Shown: piece by piece, positions 1 to 9,703 of the stretch
Position numbering within the stretch: position 1 is the stretch's first letter
Layout: each line of letters begins with the position of its first letter
NCBI GenBank assembly: GCA_949361645.1
Contig: OX442430.1
Span: 3,147,856-3,211,855 of the forward strand
Direction: 5' to 3'
DNA length: 64,000 bases
DNA from: Spongilla lacustris
Lineage: Eukaryota; Porifera; Demospongiae; Spongillida; Spongillidae
The notes under the pieces: generated by a model
What the model saw: only the letters and a program-made list of their open reading frames with translations
Database searches by the model: none
Told to the model about the DNA's origin: nothing
Program-made: the position numbers and the translations under genes

Positions 1-191
1 AGCAATAAGGTGGAACTGATTAAGAGCGGGGGTGGGAGCAGGAGGGGGCGTAGCCCTCTCTCGCCCAGCTAGGGGGTATGGGGGAGCGCTGTAAGCTCCC
101 CCATTGGGGTCTGGGGCGGAGCCCCAGCCGCTTTGCAACTTTTGCAATTTTTCATCCACAAAACATAGCATAATTGCATAGAAACATGATG
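1..191. repeat. GC-rich dispersed repeat fragment
   Basis: This stretch holds no coding signal. Positions 84-130 contain a hairpin-like block (GGGGGAGCGCTGTAAGCTCC followed by a GGGTCTGGGGCGGAG motif) that recurs almost unchanged at 38168-38220, inside the 0.9 kb insertion described there. It is probably the end of a truncated member of the same element family, entering from outside the window. Confidence 0.6.
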
Positions 192-585
192 CAGGCCCGT
201 AGCCAGGGGGGTGCAAACGGGTGCAATTGCACACCCCCCCCCCCCCCGCTGGATATAAGGTCCGCTTGGTCGGATATGAATTTTGTTACAAGCACGTTTA
301 CGATATTGTTTTATAATCTATACACTTGTATACAACATGTATACACTTATATAGTGTATAGATTGCTTGCATGCACAACAATTTGTTGTCATAACAACTT
401 CACCGTTGCTAACTGCTACATGTAATACATCACTTCAGTGTAGCAACGTTACAGCTTTTCACTGACAGCGAACCGCCTAGCCCAAACATCGTTCAGCAGC
501 TGCCAACCATAGCAAGGCAAATACACAACCTATTTGCAAGAAGTGAAGCTCAGAAGATACCAAATTTGATTTTATTATCGTCTTC

Positions 586-880
586 ATGTCTATTTCCCAG
601 TACCTGTCCCACCTTTCTGGTACTACAGTCAAACTTCAGAATAGTGCCCTTGATATTGTAGACGCTTACGAAATGATTGAGAGTCTCTACAAGCTTGAGT
701 GTCCAAAATTACTTACAATCATTCATGTAGAATGGTCGAGAAAGTTGGAATCTTGCAGTGTCAATGCCTTGCATTGCTGCAAGGCAGCAGCATCAAAGCA
801 ATATTTCTTCTGATTCTGCATGTACATGTACCATCTGTAATGCATTCAAAGGAAATCAATTCTGTCTTATATGTTAGATC
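586..880 (+). pseudogene. hAT transposase fragment (DUF4371-like middle part)
   Basis: The plus-strand reading SQYLSHLSGTTVKLQNSAL then DIVDAYEMIESLYKLE resembles the segment of hAT transposases and ZMYM-type proteins in which a KLQ..SLDI..AYEM motif precedes a helix. After about 700 the similarity moves to a second frame (CRMVEKVGILQCQC), so at least one frameshift is present. There is no zinc finger or catalytic segment, so this is a dead remnant inside the 192-1775 element. The family assignment is from memory of conserved motifs, not from a search. Confidence 0.5.
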
Positions 881-1249
881 TCTTTAAAAAAATATCTGTC
901 TAGAATTGTTGACACTATATGAAAAGTTGGATTTACAAAGTATTTACTATCAATCAAATGTGGTGTAAATGTATTGATATGTGACATTTCCGCTATACAG
1001 TAAATGAGAGCGTCATATTTATACTATGGTATTGATGTCACATATACCATATTTACTAACACTTTTACACCACCACATTTTAGTACTAGTAAATACATTG
1101 TAAATTCAATTTTTGATCTAGTGTGAAGTTTACCATTGACCTTCCATCCCCTGAGCGTCTGGAGCTAGAAGTAATGTGATGGAAGTCAAAATACAGTGAT
1201 GTCCCATATATTCACCACCATTATCAGCATAAAAAGATGCAACTTGCTT

Positions 1250-1455
1250 GCACTGTTCCAGTTACATTGTGAGAACGCCAGTGCTCTTGGATGTCTCAAT
1301 GATTACATGAGATCATGCATCAACGGGGAAAGAACGTCTGGCCAATCTTGCATTGCTGCACATTCATTACGAACAGCAAGATCTATGTTAAAAGTGTTAT
1401 TGACATGTTTGCATCGCTTCACCCAAGAGATGAAGAATGCATCTAATTCACCGCG
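1250..1455 (+). pseudogene. hAT transposase C-terminal dimerisation fragment
   Basis: The frame starting near 1196 contains CENASALGCLNDYMRSCING followed by ERTSGQSCIAAH. This matches the pattern of the hAT C-terminal dimerisation region (C-E-x-x-x-S-x-L-x-x-L-x-x-Y-M-R, then a G-x-E-R-L-S-x-L motif). Further on the similarity continues in another frame (VIDMFASLHPRDEECI before TAA near 1448), showing a frameshift. It lies in the same orientation and element as the 586-880 fragment. Non-functional. Confidence 0.5.
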
Positions 1456-1662
1456 TATATAGTTTTTAAATGGCATTGCATGCAGGGTTGGTGGGTATCT
1501 GATTGTAATGAAATTTGAAAGGGACAATTACATATGAGTCCTCACCAGTGAGTAAAAACAACCTCCCAAATGCTTATTGCATGCAGTATAATCCGCAAGA
1601 TGCATAATCCAACTATAGTTCACCTATATAAACAACCCGTAACTTTTCATCTGTGCACTAGA

Positions 1663-1723
1663 ACTCAAGGGTACCCCATTCGTTCGTCGTTCGCCATTGC
1701 GAACAAACGGGGTACCCTTGAGT
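1663..1723. mobile_element. 61-bp palindromic MITE
   Basis: ACTCAAGGGTACCCC at the left is matched by GGGGTACCCTTGAGT at the right, with a short loop between. It is nested within the decayed hAT-like element. No clear target duplication was seen. Confidence 0.6.
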
Positions 1724-1855
1724 CCACTGAACCATACTTTGCACCCCCCCAACACAGAACCTGGCTACGGGCCTGAGTCATGGATATAGCCCAGTTTGTG
1801 TTCCCGTTCAATAATGAAGTACATATAGGTCTGGCTTGCGAGTTGCGAGTCTATA

Positions 1856-2040
1856 AAGGCTGGCATACACAATTCCGGGCGATTTGTCGTATGCAACTCA
1901 AATGACTACATGTAACAGTATATGCTAGTTGGGCGTAGCCCGACCTTCGCGTATCCGCGAAGGTCGGGCTACGCCCAACTAACAGTATGCATGGGTAAAA
2001 GTTCCGCAATTCTTGATCGTATGCGGAACTTTTACCCATA
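1856..2040. repeat. Truncated copy of the GGCATACACA hairpin repeat
   Basis: It begins AAGGCTGGCATACACA and shares its left half and the GGGTAAAAGTTCCG block with the intact copy at 2492-2655, but the right terminal repeat is missing. A 56-bp MITE is nested at 1926. The tract 1989-2042 also carries a local inversion of TATGGGTAAAAGTTCCGC. Confidence 0.5.
1926..1981. mobile_element. 56-bp palindromic MITE of the TAGTTGGGCGT family
   Basis: It is a near-perfect hairpin starting TAGTTGGGCGTAGCCC and ending GGGCTACGCCCAACTA. The right flank is ACAGTATGC; the left flank is ACAGTATATGC, i.e. the same 9 bp with an extra TA. The sister copy at 15940-16010 has a perfect 9-bp duplication. A target duplication of that length is typical of Mutator-like elements. 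Confidence 0.65.
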
Positions 2041-2219
2041 GTTGCACGGAACCCGTAATTTAATTCACGGACCCTCCCCCTGTTCCGCCGCTGCTGTTTG
2101 TTGTGGGCGGGACGTGGGCGCCCCATTTTAGAATCGATGTCCCGCGGTTGCTAAGCCTGCATGTATTGTTATCTCGTTCTCGCGGGCTATAGCTATACAT
2201 GTATAGAAGTTATGAATAA

Positions 2220-2330
2220 ATTATTTTGATGGCAAGCGGAACTAGTTCTGACGAGCGGGGGGGGGTCGACCGAACCCACCGACCCCCCCCCCGACCCCCC
2301 CCCCCCCCCCCGCCTAAGGGCCTGTCTTGC
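2220..2330. repeat. Poly-G/poly-C rich tract
   Basis: G8, then C9 and C18 runs are separated by GTCGACC and GAACC spacers. It could form a hairpin or G-quadruplexes. No gene is seen. Confidence 0.7.
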
Positions 2331-2491
2331 ATGCATTGTCCTGCACCTCGCGATCACGTGGATAAAAGTATCGATCATTTGTTTTACTGAGACGATATTA
2401 ATATATTGCATGCGGCTGTGTTCCTCAGACTTACTGCATTAATTAAAAGTAATTACATTAAATACGCATGCCTTTTGTGTTTGGATATGTT

Positions 2492-2655
2492 AAGGTCGGC
2501 ATACACAGGGCGACTTCCTGCCGACTTGTCGCATGCAACTCGAATGAATATGGGTAAAAGTTCCGTAATTGGTTAGTTTACTGATGGTTTGCGGAACATT
2601 TGTTTGAGTTGCATGCGACAAATCGATTAGAAGTCGCCCCGTGTATGCCGGCCTT
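2492..2655. mobile_element. 164-bp hairpin MITE (GGCATACACA family)
   Basis: AAGGTCGGCATACACAGGGC at the left pairs with the inverted GCCCCGTGTATGCCGGCCTT at the right, with internal pairing of GAGTTGCATGCGACAA-type segments. It is non-coding. A truncated relative lies at 1856. Confidence 0.65.
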
Positions 2656-3437
2656 TATGGCCAGTATGCGAGGCCCTTGATACATGCATGTATATGGTTG
2701 CCGCGGTTAACCGCATATAACCGCAATTTATGGGATTAACACGCTGTAATAAAATAATTCACTTACCTTGGCCGACTATAGTACAGTGTATTCATTTCTG
2801 CACAACATCGTGTATGCACCCTTTTGGTGTGTACATGAAAATCCAAGGGTGTGAAGCCATCTTCTTGCAGTATCTCACATTTGTACTTATCAAGCACATA
2901 TGTTTATAGCAAGATTTTTGTCTCACCCTTCACACATGATTTGCTCCTAACATAACTGTGATCATCAAGGTGACATTCTTCATTATGCATATTAACTAGG
3001 GAATGCCCATTGTCTGATGACAGGATATCCTCAATGTGGTCATCTGTTACGCCACTAGTTTGCACATCACACAGAATTCCAAATATGGCATTATGTAGGA
3101 AGACATCCAGTTATAAAAACCTTTACATGTTTACCCAGTGGTATTGGATGCCTTTCCTGCACCATCACCTATTTTTAAATCCCATCTTTGTATAACAGTT
3201 TGAAATACAAAAGCCATCTGCATTTCATAACTTGCATTCCTCTCAATGCATGACATGAATAAACCCGTTGCTTCATCAAAAGCGGCATGATTTTCATGCA
3301 GGAAATAATGGTGCATCCTGATTCAGCCAATGGTTCATTACCACCTCACAATCATATTTCGACCTTAGTTTCTTTCCTGTCCTGTCATAATACATGTGTT
3401 AATATAGATGCTAACTTACCTCCAAAAAATCACACAG
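2656..3437. other. No gene recognised
   Basis: This is AT-rich sequence upstream of the first exon I can support for the microexon gene. A 61-codon minus-strand ORF (3131-3316) has no recognisable motif. The stretch may be intron or 5' region of the microexon gene. Confidence 0.4.
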
Positions 3438-6400
3438 GTGATGCAGACTGGTAAGGACTCCTGGATTCTTATGTGCATACATTCATTTGGCTGTTACCCC
3501 TGGAACTCTTTATTGATGCTTCAATCAGATTTGGACACAAATATGGACAGCATTTATGATCAATCAAAGTTAGAAAATCTTCAAGGTAATCCATGTTAAT
3601 GGGCTGATGTATGAATTAACAATGACATCACCAACTAACAAGCCTCTTTTTAGATATGACGTTACCTGATATGCTGGCTGAGAGTGTTGAAGTGAATGGA
3701 GAGAAAGAGGAAGACGTAAGCCACTGTTTATTACTATTCTCTCATGCACACAACCATTTTGTTTTTGGACTGACATGCAGGCTGTAACACTGCAAAAACT
3801 TTGTTATACGATAGCGTATTCTATAGCGTATATTTGAATATACACCTTAAATATACACACCAGCGTATAGAACCATATACGCAGGTGCGTATATTCAAAT
3901 ATAACCGATCACGTGACATTTGTGGTTGCTTAGCAAACCGTTGAATTCACTTTGTGGCTACGTTGTCGGTCACCGTATACTAGTACTTCATATTCCGTAT
4001 ATTATCCTCCTACCACTCCCACCCCTCGTTCCCGATCCAGTTTAGTCAATTTAAAATTTTAATCATTTTGCACATGTACAACAAAACAACAAACTAACAG
4101 TCCGAGGCGGCAATCTGCATATATTCGATCCAAGGCACCTGTACAGAATACGAACAATAAATTCATATCGTAAAAAAAAATATTTCACTCACCACATATC
4201 ATATCCTCGTTCTGTTTATACATGATTCTATATATAAAGCAACAGATACATTATCGGGTAAGTGATATGCTTACCTTTCTTGTCTCCTATCTCCGATGTT
4301 TGACTTAAAACAATGGAACAGTGCGGGTTAAACACTTACCGTACCGTCCGGTCGGAGTCTGCAAAAAAAACCTTAGCAAAACACAACAAATGAATAGGCC
4401 TATACCTTTTTATATCGCGCTCCATTGTGCCTGTTGTTCTATCATTTCGGTTGTTCAACCGAACGGGAACACTTAGGACACTTGCCAACCTAGTGCAAAT
4501 AGAGAAAGGTGAATTCATTCTTTAGCAACTGCAACACATAATACCGGTAACTTGTACACTCTGGAAAGACGAACTATTGCCATTTAACGATCAAAACCCT
4601 GATCTCAGCGCGATTCAACACGACCATGAAATAGCCCGCCTAAACTCTACAAATCACATGCACGGTTAGTCAACCACATTTCTAATTGGAGCACTTTTGT
4701 ATCGTACTACACAAACATTTGTACAGGGGTCCAATAGAGGTCTACTGTGTAGGCATTCTACTGCTTCCATTGTAGCATTTACTGGGATCCGATGTGATCA
4801 TGACCAAACTCAACTGGCGAGTTAGCATAGGCCATAGCCATGCACCATGGGCCCGGCCTACCGCTCACAAAATTTACCGCCGTATATACACCAAGCAGAC
4901 ATACATGTATATAGCTAACCTTTGACGTCCAGCAGCATTAATACCGCATCCGCGAGTAAAGTGGGTAAATTTAAGCCGTTTTTGGGGGAAGTAAAAAAAC
5001 TAAAAGGTCCGCTGATGGGTATTTTTGTTTTCAAATACAGTAATGTGAAAGTACAACTCTTGAGACAACATTGGATGCATTTTGTGAGAGATCATTCAGC
5101 TCGCTGGATGCTACAAATGCGGCGATATAAAAGGGGTCCATTCCGATGAAACCTTAATTCATCATCATAGAAAAATGGCAATAATCACATTGTATAAGCC
5201 AAGTTGAACTATTACACATTTCAATCGATTTTCAGTCGTAAGCGATGTATTTTTTTAACTGTGTGCATGTGTTCTATCGTGTCTAAATAACTCTATACAT
5301 TTCCGCGTGCGTTTAAACTTGGATGCTTTTCACGATGTTTTGCGAGTCTTCATGCACATGTAATTTTAATTATTAGGGAAACTAAGAGCTGCATTGATAT
5401 AGATGGCTCATGTATGCTTATGAATTTACAGTCAAGAAGGGAAGGGGTGCAAAATGATAAAATGATAAGTGTAGTACCGCAATATGCCTATTTAAAGTGT
5501 GTGCATCAAAACTGCGATCGTTGCAGCTCTCATAAATTATAATGTGAACATAGTGTAAAAGGTTACTCTACTTATTTTACAACCAGTACCTGTGATTTTA
5601 TTGCTAGCGGATCTTTTAGGTTTTTAGTTTCCCCTAAATTTGTACCCACTTAACTCACGGATGCGGTATCAATAGAAGCAAAGTAGCACTCCGACTTCGA
5701 TGCCTACACACCTTCCTACCTCACGTGGGTCCGGGTACGGGACTGACCACTAATGAATTAATTCTATGGTATACTTATGTAAAACAGTGGGATTTTATGG
5801 ATTAAAATATACGCAGTAGTACAGTATATTCAAATATACTCTTAAGAATACACTATCGTATATTTTGAAGGTGTACTTATATAAACGGTGACGTATTTGA
5901 CACTTGCGTATTCTCAAATATACGCGGTCGTACACTTCAAATATACTACACAGGGTATATTTTGCGCATTCCTCAAATATACGCATAAATATACACTATC
6001 GTATGACAAAGTTTTTGCACAGTGTAAGCAATTATTTATAATTATGTAATCATTCAAAATACATATAGTAATGCAAAGTACAATACATACTTTTTATTAG
6101 AATTGTAAGATATAATAATGTTACACACTAAATAATAACTAGGTATGTATGCATAAATCAGTAAATTTATGTAATTAAAATGAACAATATGATAAAAAAG
6201 AAGGGTCCTGTTTTCAAAAATTCTTTTCTCTTTATATTACTGGAGCTGTTGAGGACCAGCTACCCTGGGGTAAAACCTTTCCCGTGTCCCATCATTGATT
6301 GCCATATGTGTACCACTTCCCCCCCCCTCCCTCCTCCTCCTCCCCCCCCCCCCCCCCAAAAAAGCAGGACTGCCCATAGTACTCCATCAAAAGCATATAG

Positions 6401-9400
6401 GGCTTGGTGATCCCATAGACCCAGGGTCAGCAGCCACTCCCTCCCCATTTGACATGAAATTCATACTTTATTTGTATGCAACGTATCACTTCTATTTCAC
6501 ATAATAATGACCAGTGTTTTTAGCAAGCTTATTGATAATGACAATATGGATCCCAGGATAATGCAATAATTATTAGGCCTGATAATATGGGGGTTCTGGC
6601 TGGGGGATTTGTTGGCACAAATATGCATAGAGGTAGTGCCCAAGGAATTAAAATGATTTTAATGATTCTCTTTTTAAAAGATGGGGGAGATTCAAAATCA
6701 AAAATGTGTAAGTATTAGTACTGGTTATTTTTAATGTGCATAACAATTCACTGCTTTGACCATTTCCACTTGCAGTGTGTAAGTTTATGTGTAAATACAT
6801 GACTGAACATATACATCTATGGATCAAATATCCTCTGTTGAATCTACATGTACATATTAGAGAGTAAGCTTATTTTTATATGGTTAATGAACCTTTTACT
6901 CAAGCACGTGTCTATATCTTCATATGGTGTCGCCTGATTGGTGAAGTGTGTAAGTGAGAACATTATATTATTTCTGTGAATTATAAATAATCTTGGTACA
7001 TCTTTTCTGCAAACAATTAAGCTGGTAGGTTACATATATACAACCAAGAAGTATTTTTAACATCACTGAATGTTTTGAATACAATGATTGCTGGGTATAC
7101 ATATAGCATGTAAGTTGCATACTCTGAGAATAAGGCTCTTTCAAATGTTATTCATTGTATTGGCCACTATGAATATTGTCGAACAGTCAGTAAGTTCTTG
7201 ATACAATGCACAATTTAATCACTGATTCACACAATGCTGCATGGATATTGGTTCTTGACATAGTATTAAGTCAAGTCACACGTACATAGACATGCATGCT
7301 TATCATCCTATATAATGTATGTCCTTTTTTTGTCCCCTATGTTGCCAAATGAAATGCAGCCAGTAAGAATTGTTGTGTAAATATTCTTATTTTTGATCTA
7401 TCATAAATGTCTTTTGCTGAAAATAATTAAGAGTGTAAGTTTCACATACATGTACAACAAAGAAGTATTATTAGTAACAGTTACATCACTGGATAATTTG
7501 TGAACAATGATTGCTATGCATGCCTTTGCTGCAAATAATTCAGACGGTAAGTTGTGCATGCAACAAATTAGTATTATTTATAACAGTTGTCTGGATGTTT
7601 TTTTGACTTTTGCTGTAAAGGTAAGTTACTAACACAACACAGGTGTATCATTTGACTGGATGTTTTGGGAACCATGATTATCCATGTATAGAGGGTAAGT
7701 AGAGTACTTTTGGAGCTCAGTCCTTAATTTCATATATTATTGCTGACAGGTAAGTTTCTTGATGCCTGCATGATTGTATTAGATGTGATCACTGATGCAC
7801 AATGCTTGGCTGGATTCACCCATTCCTGACTTAGTTTGTATGTCAAGTCACAAGTATATGCTTATCAGCCTGTTTATTTATGTTAAATTCTTAGGATCTG
7901 GAGGATCCGCTAAGAGTAAAATTACTGATGTTGGTAAGTGTTATTGGGCAATAATACCATGCACTAATGTTCTATCATTTCTTTTAGAAGTTACAACCTA
8001 AGCTAGTATTGTTTGCCCCATCACTTCTTCTACACCCACATATGAATCATCTTTAGAATATGCAGCAGGTGTGTGCTTACCATCATTAATTTGGATTGCA
8101 TGCATTTTGTTTTCATATGCACACAATGGCCCTTTGCACTGAATAGCTTAAAGCATAATTGATAAGAAGTGGTGGACTATCTAACAACCATAGACTTGAA
8201 ATTTCAAATCAGTCCACCAAAATGTTGGCCACACCACTCTGCCAGAAATATAAATTAATGGTTTTTGAATTTGGATTGTTTGACTCTAATGCACCTACAT
8301 GTAGGCCGATCTCAATCAGTCAAATCAATCCAAAAAAATAATAGATTTTAAAATTTGGATTAAGAAATGCTCCTATTAATATTTTATGAGCTGCTATTAC
8401 GAGTTAATGATCTTTTTAAAAGAATTCATACATCATTAATTCTTTGTCTCAGTATATGCAACAATAATAAATGTATAGCACCTAAGCATACACATGCAGC
8501 TGGCTGTATAAACATATCAAATATGTACATTAAAATTAATTGTTTTATTTGACGACATTCGAAGTGGTTCAAATCTTAATGTATCTTAATTCTTTTTTAT
8601 AATTAATTTATGATATACATTGTATTTATCTTTTATAACTCCTTTCATCTCACAGAAGCAGATGATGCTGCTACATGTGGTAAGTGCTTGGAGTGTTAGA
8701 AATAGTATAACTGTAATATCATGCAAACGATGCACCACATGCAGAAAGATTCCATTCCACATTGAAAATTAGTTACATGCACCACTTTCAAATTTGCAGA
8801 CTGTAAGTGTCCACTTGCTGATCGAGATGTGGAATGAGTTAATCTTGTTTCATGACTATTGCCTTTACATGAAACTATAGGATGTAAGTATTCTTTTTTT
8901 TACTTGTCACATTAACTTTTAAACTGATGTTCTCTACCAATAAATGAAGATTGTAAGTATCTATGTAGTCTATCGCATTACATGGATTCATTTTTGATGT
9001 TGTTGGCTGTACGTGATCATCAGTGTTATGTAAGTCTCATTTATGTGCATTGACCTTTACTAAAAATCCTCCCTCCTCCCATTGTAATCGAATACATGCA
9101 TTCGAATGATGTATGCCAGCCACCCTCTGTAAGTAATAAGGTGCACCTTACTGATGTGCTATCTAAATGTAACCTCTCTTATCACGCTCATTAAATAATG
9201 CAAACTACGTAGTCGGTAAGTTCCAAGTATATGTATTCCATTCTTTTGATGTATTCATGTATTTTCTCCACAATGTAGTTGGTAAGTACGCGTACCACAA
9301 TCTTCTCAACTTAACTTGAATAAATCCTGAATCTCTTCATTATTCGTGCCGGGCATGCAGTGTGTAAGTAGTACACATATGTATAAATGTATACATGCGT

Positions 9401-9492
9401 AAACCCATCGTGTTCCGTTGACTCTTCATGTATGAAATCGTCTACATATGCAGTGTCAACAAAACAAGCCGTGCTGCTCCTTTAGAGAATAA
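3438..9492 (+). CDS. Microexon gene: ladder of 3-nt exons (5' end not found)
   Basis: I do not recognise the protein. The model, read in one phase without a stop, uses these exons: 3438-3450 (or only 3447-3450), 3529-3585, 3654-3715, 3781-3783, 6681-6707, then 3-nt exons at 6776, 6861, 6947, 7022, 7107, 7187, 7360, 7432, 7544 and 7692, then 7895-7933, possibly 7988-8005, 8057-8068, 8656-8679, 3-nt exons at 8800, 8881 and 8950, 9024-9029 (6 nt), 9120-9128 (9 nt), 3-nt exons at 9213, 9279 and 9361, and 9454-9492 with stop TAA. Every small exon follows AG and is followed by GTAAG or close to it. Internal exon lengths from 3781 on are multiples of three. The larger 5' exons are acidic (LPDMLAESVEV, NGEKEED). 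The tail is Cys-rich (CQQNKPCCSFRE). The closest known concept is the micro-exon gene (MEG) class of schistosomes, but those exons are larger. Splicing is inferred, not shown. Confidence 0.65.
3529..3585 (+). CDS. 5' exon of the microexon gene (57 nt)
   Basis: The acceptor is CTTCAATCAG and the donor CAAG|GTAATCC. It reads LDTNMDSIYDQSKLENLQ with one base carried into the next exon. The upstream intron (3451-3528) is 78 bp and starts GTAAGG after ACTG. Confidence 0.6.
3654..3715 (+). CDS. Acidic 62-nt exon of the microexon gene
   Basis: The acceptor is CCTCTTTTTAG, a strong pyrimidine tract, and the donor GAC|GTAAGC. The phase matches the preceding exon (split codon G|AT) and it ends at phase 0. 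It encodes MTLPDMLAESVEV then NGEKEED. The next intron is 65 bp and ends ATGCAG in front of the first 3-nt exon. Confidence 0.65.
3781..3783 (+). CDS. 3-nt microexon GCT with transposon in its donor
   Basis: The acceptor TGACATGCAG is followed by GCT and then GTAA. At that point a CACTG-ended transposon (3788-6024) begins. Removing the element and one TAA copy restores GCT|GTAAGCAATT, a normal donor for this gene. Confidence 0.6.
3788..6024. mobile_element. CACTG-ended (CACTA/EnSpm-like) non-autonomous transposon
   Basis: The termini are CACTGCAAAAACTTTGTTAT at the left and its inverse TGACAAAGTTTTTGCACAGTG at the right, flanked by a direct TAA (3785-3787 and 6025-6027). A 3-bp duplication with CACTG ends fits CACTA/EnSpm-like elements. 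Subterminal regions (3810-3905 and 5800-6000) are filled with CGTATATTCAAATATAC-like repeats in both orientations, as expected for transposase-binding arrays. A second inverted pair (about 4935-5000 versus 5600-5660) suggests an older nested structure. No transposase is visible; the 75-codon ORF at 4922-5149 has no recognised motif. Confidence 0.75.
6250..6440. repeat. Poly-C containing short repeat in an intron
   Basis: A C16-17 run at about 6341-6357 is preceded by CT-rich DNA and bracketed by the weak inverted pair CTACCCTGG (6260s) and CCCAGGGTCAGC (6420s). It is probably a small MITE inside the large intron between the 3-nt exon at 3781 and the 27-nt exon at 6681. Confidence 0.35.
6681..6707 (+). 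CDS. 27-nt exon opening the main microexon ladder
   Basis: The acceptor TTCTCTTTTTAAAAG precedes ATGGGGGAGATTC... and the donor is TGT|GTAAGT. It is nine codons (MGEIQNQKC) in the phase kept by all following exons. It begins with ATG, so it could also serve as a start in an alternative transcript. Confidence 0.6.
6776..7700 (+). CDS. First ladder block: ten 3-nt exons
   Basis: AG-NNN-GTAAG(T) occurs at 6776 (TGT), 6861 (AGA), 6947 (TGT), 7022 (CTG, donor GTAGGT), 7107 (CAT), 7187 (TCA), 7360 (CCA, donor GTAAGA), 7432 (AGT), 7544 (ACG) and 7692 (AGG). Intron lengths are 68, 82, 83, 72, 82, 77, 170, 69 and 109 bp, then 74 and 71 bp around an AG|GTAAGT site with no exon at 7620/7621. Intron sequences are related to each other (shared AACAAAGAAGTATTATT and ACAATGATTG blocks near 7045-7100, 7455-7516, 7561-7600), so the units arose partly by tandem duplication. 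In the chosen phase none of the codons is a stop. The other two phases hit stops: one at the TGT-AGA pair near the start of this block, the other inside the 39-nt exon. Confidence 0.7.
7895..7933 (+). CDS. 39-nt exon of the microexon gene
   Basis: The acceptor is AAATTCTTAG and the donor GTTG|GTAAGTG. In the ladder phase it reads DLEDPLRVKLLML. An alternative phase reads SGGSAKSKITDV, which looks more protein-like but is incompatible with the downstream 3-nt exons. The preceding AG|GTAAGT at 7749/7750 has no exon between the sites. Confidence 0.55.
8057..8068 (+). CDS. 12-nt microexon (weak donor)
   Basis: The pyrimidine-rich acceptor ATCTTTAG precedes AATATGCAGCAG, followed by GTGTGTGC. Four codons (NMQQ). 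The donor is weaker than in the other units. A possible 18-nt exon at 7988-8005 (after TTTCTTTTAG, donor GTATTG) is weaker still. Confidence 0.35.
8069..8655 (+). other. Long intron of the microexon gene, no other signal
   Basis: This AT-rich 587-bp interval separates the 12-nt and 24-nt exons. I see no repeat ends or GTAAGT sites in it. It is the only long interval of the ladder downstream of 6681. Confidence 0.45.
8656..8679 (+). CDS. 24-nt exon of the microexon gene
   Basis: The acceptor CTTTCATCTCACAG is strong and the donor is GTG|GTAAGTGC. In the ladder phase it reads KQMMLLHV; the phase reading ADDAATC would run into TGA at a later 3-nt junction. Confidence 0.6.
8800..9369 (+). CDS. 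Second ladder block: 3-, 6- and 9-nt exons
   Basis: The units are ACT 8800, GAT 8881, ATT 8950, TGTTAT 9024, CCACCCTCT 9120, TCG 9213, TTG 9279 and TGT 9361. All have AG immediately before and a perfect GTAAGT immediately after. Intron lengths are 120 (before ACT), 78, 66, 71, 90, 84, 63 and 79 bp. All exon lengths are multiples of three, and the concatenated phase is stop-free. This regularity cannot plausibly arise by chance in about 600 bp. Confidence 0.75.
9454..9492 (+). CDS. Terminal exon of the microexon gene with stop
   Basis: The acceptor TACATATGCAG is followed by TGT, then QQNKPCCSFRE and TAA (9490-9492). The phase agrees with the ladder. A poly(A) signal follows at 9643. Confidence 0.6.
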   Translation, partial: CQQNKPCCSFRE

Positions 9493-9642
9493 CGACGCTC
9501 AACGTGCAAATTAGTCAAAATGACTCAGGGATTATAGTTATGCCGTGCAAAAGAGATCATTAGTTTCTCATCCACTTTTTTTTTTCAAGACAGGATGCGG
9601 GCGAGCGGTAATTATTCATTATCATTATGTATCATTGATTTT

Positions 9643-9648
9643 AATAAA
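9643..9648 (+). promoter_or_regulatory. Candidate poly(A) signal AATAAA
   Basis: AATAAA lies 151 bp downstream of the stop of the microexon gene, in AT-rich DNA, consistent with its 3' end. Confidence 0.45.
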
Positions 9649-9703
9649 AGTTAATGATATTCCTATACTTAGCAGCGTCAAATGTTAAGTGATGACTATT
9701 GAG

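Larger units (their letters stand above)
192..1775. mobile_element. Decayed hAT-like DNA transposon with terminal inverted repeats
   Basis: The left end CAGGCCCGTAGCCAGG is repeated inverted at the right end (CCTGGCTACGGGCCTG, ending at 1775). Both ends continue into G/C runs. The interior carries two remnants that resemble hAT transposases, at 586-880 and about 1250-1455, so a transposon of about 1.6 kb is supported. I could not find a convincing target-site duplication. The same terminal motif ends the 306-bp MITE at 12070-12375 and appears at about 28368 and 39375. A 61-bp palindrome is nested at 1663. Confidence 0.6.

Noticed and set aside
8656..8679. Alternative phase of the 24-nt exon (ADDAATC)
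   Set aside because: It looks protein-like but produces TGA when joined to the following 3-nt exons, so the other phase was kept; an alternative transcript skipping those exons remains possible.
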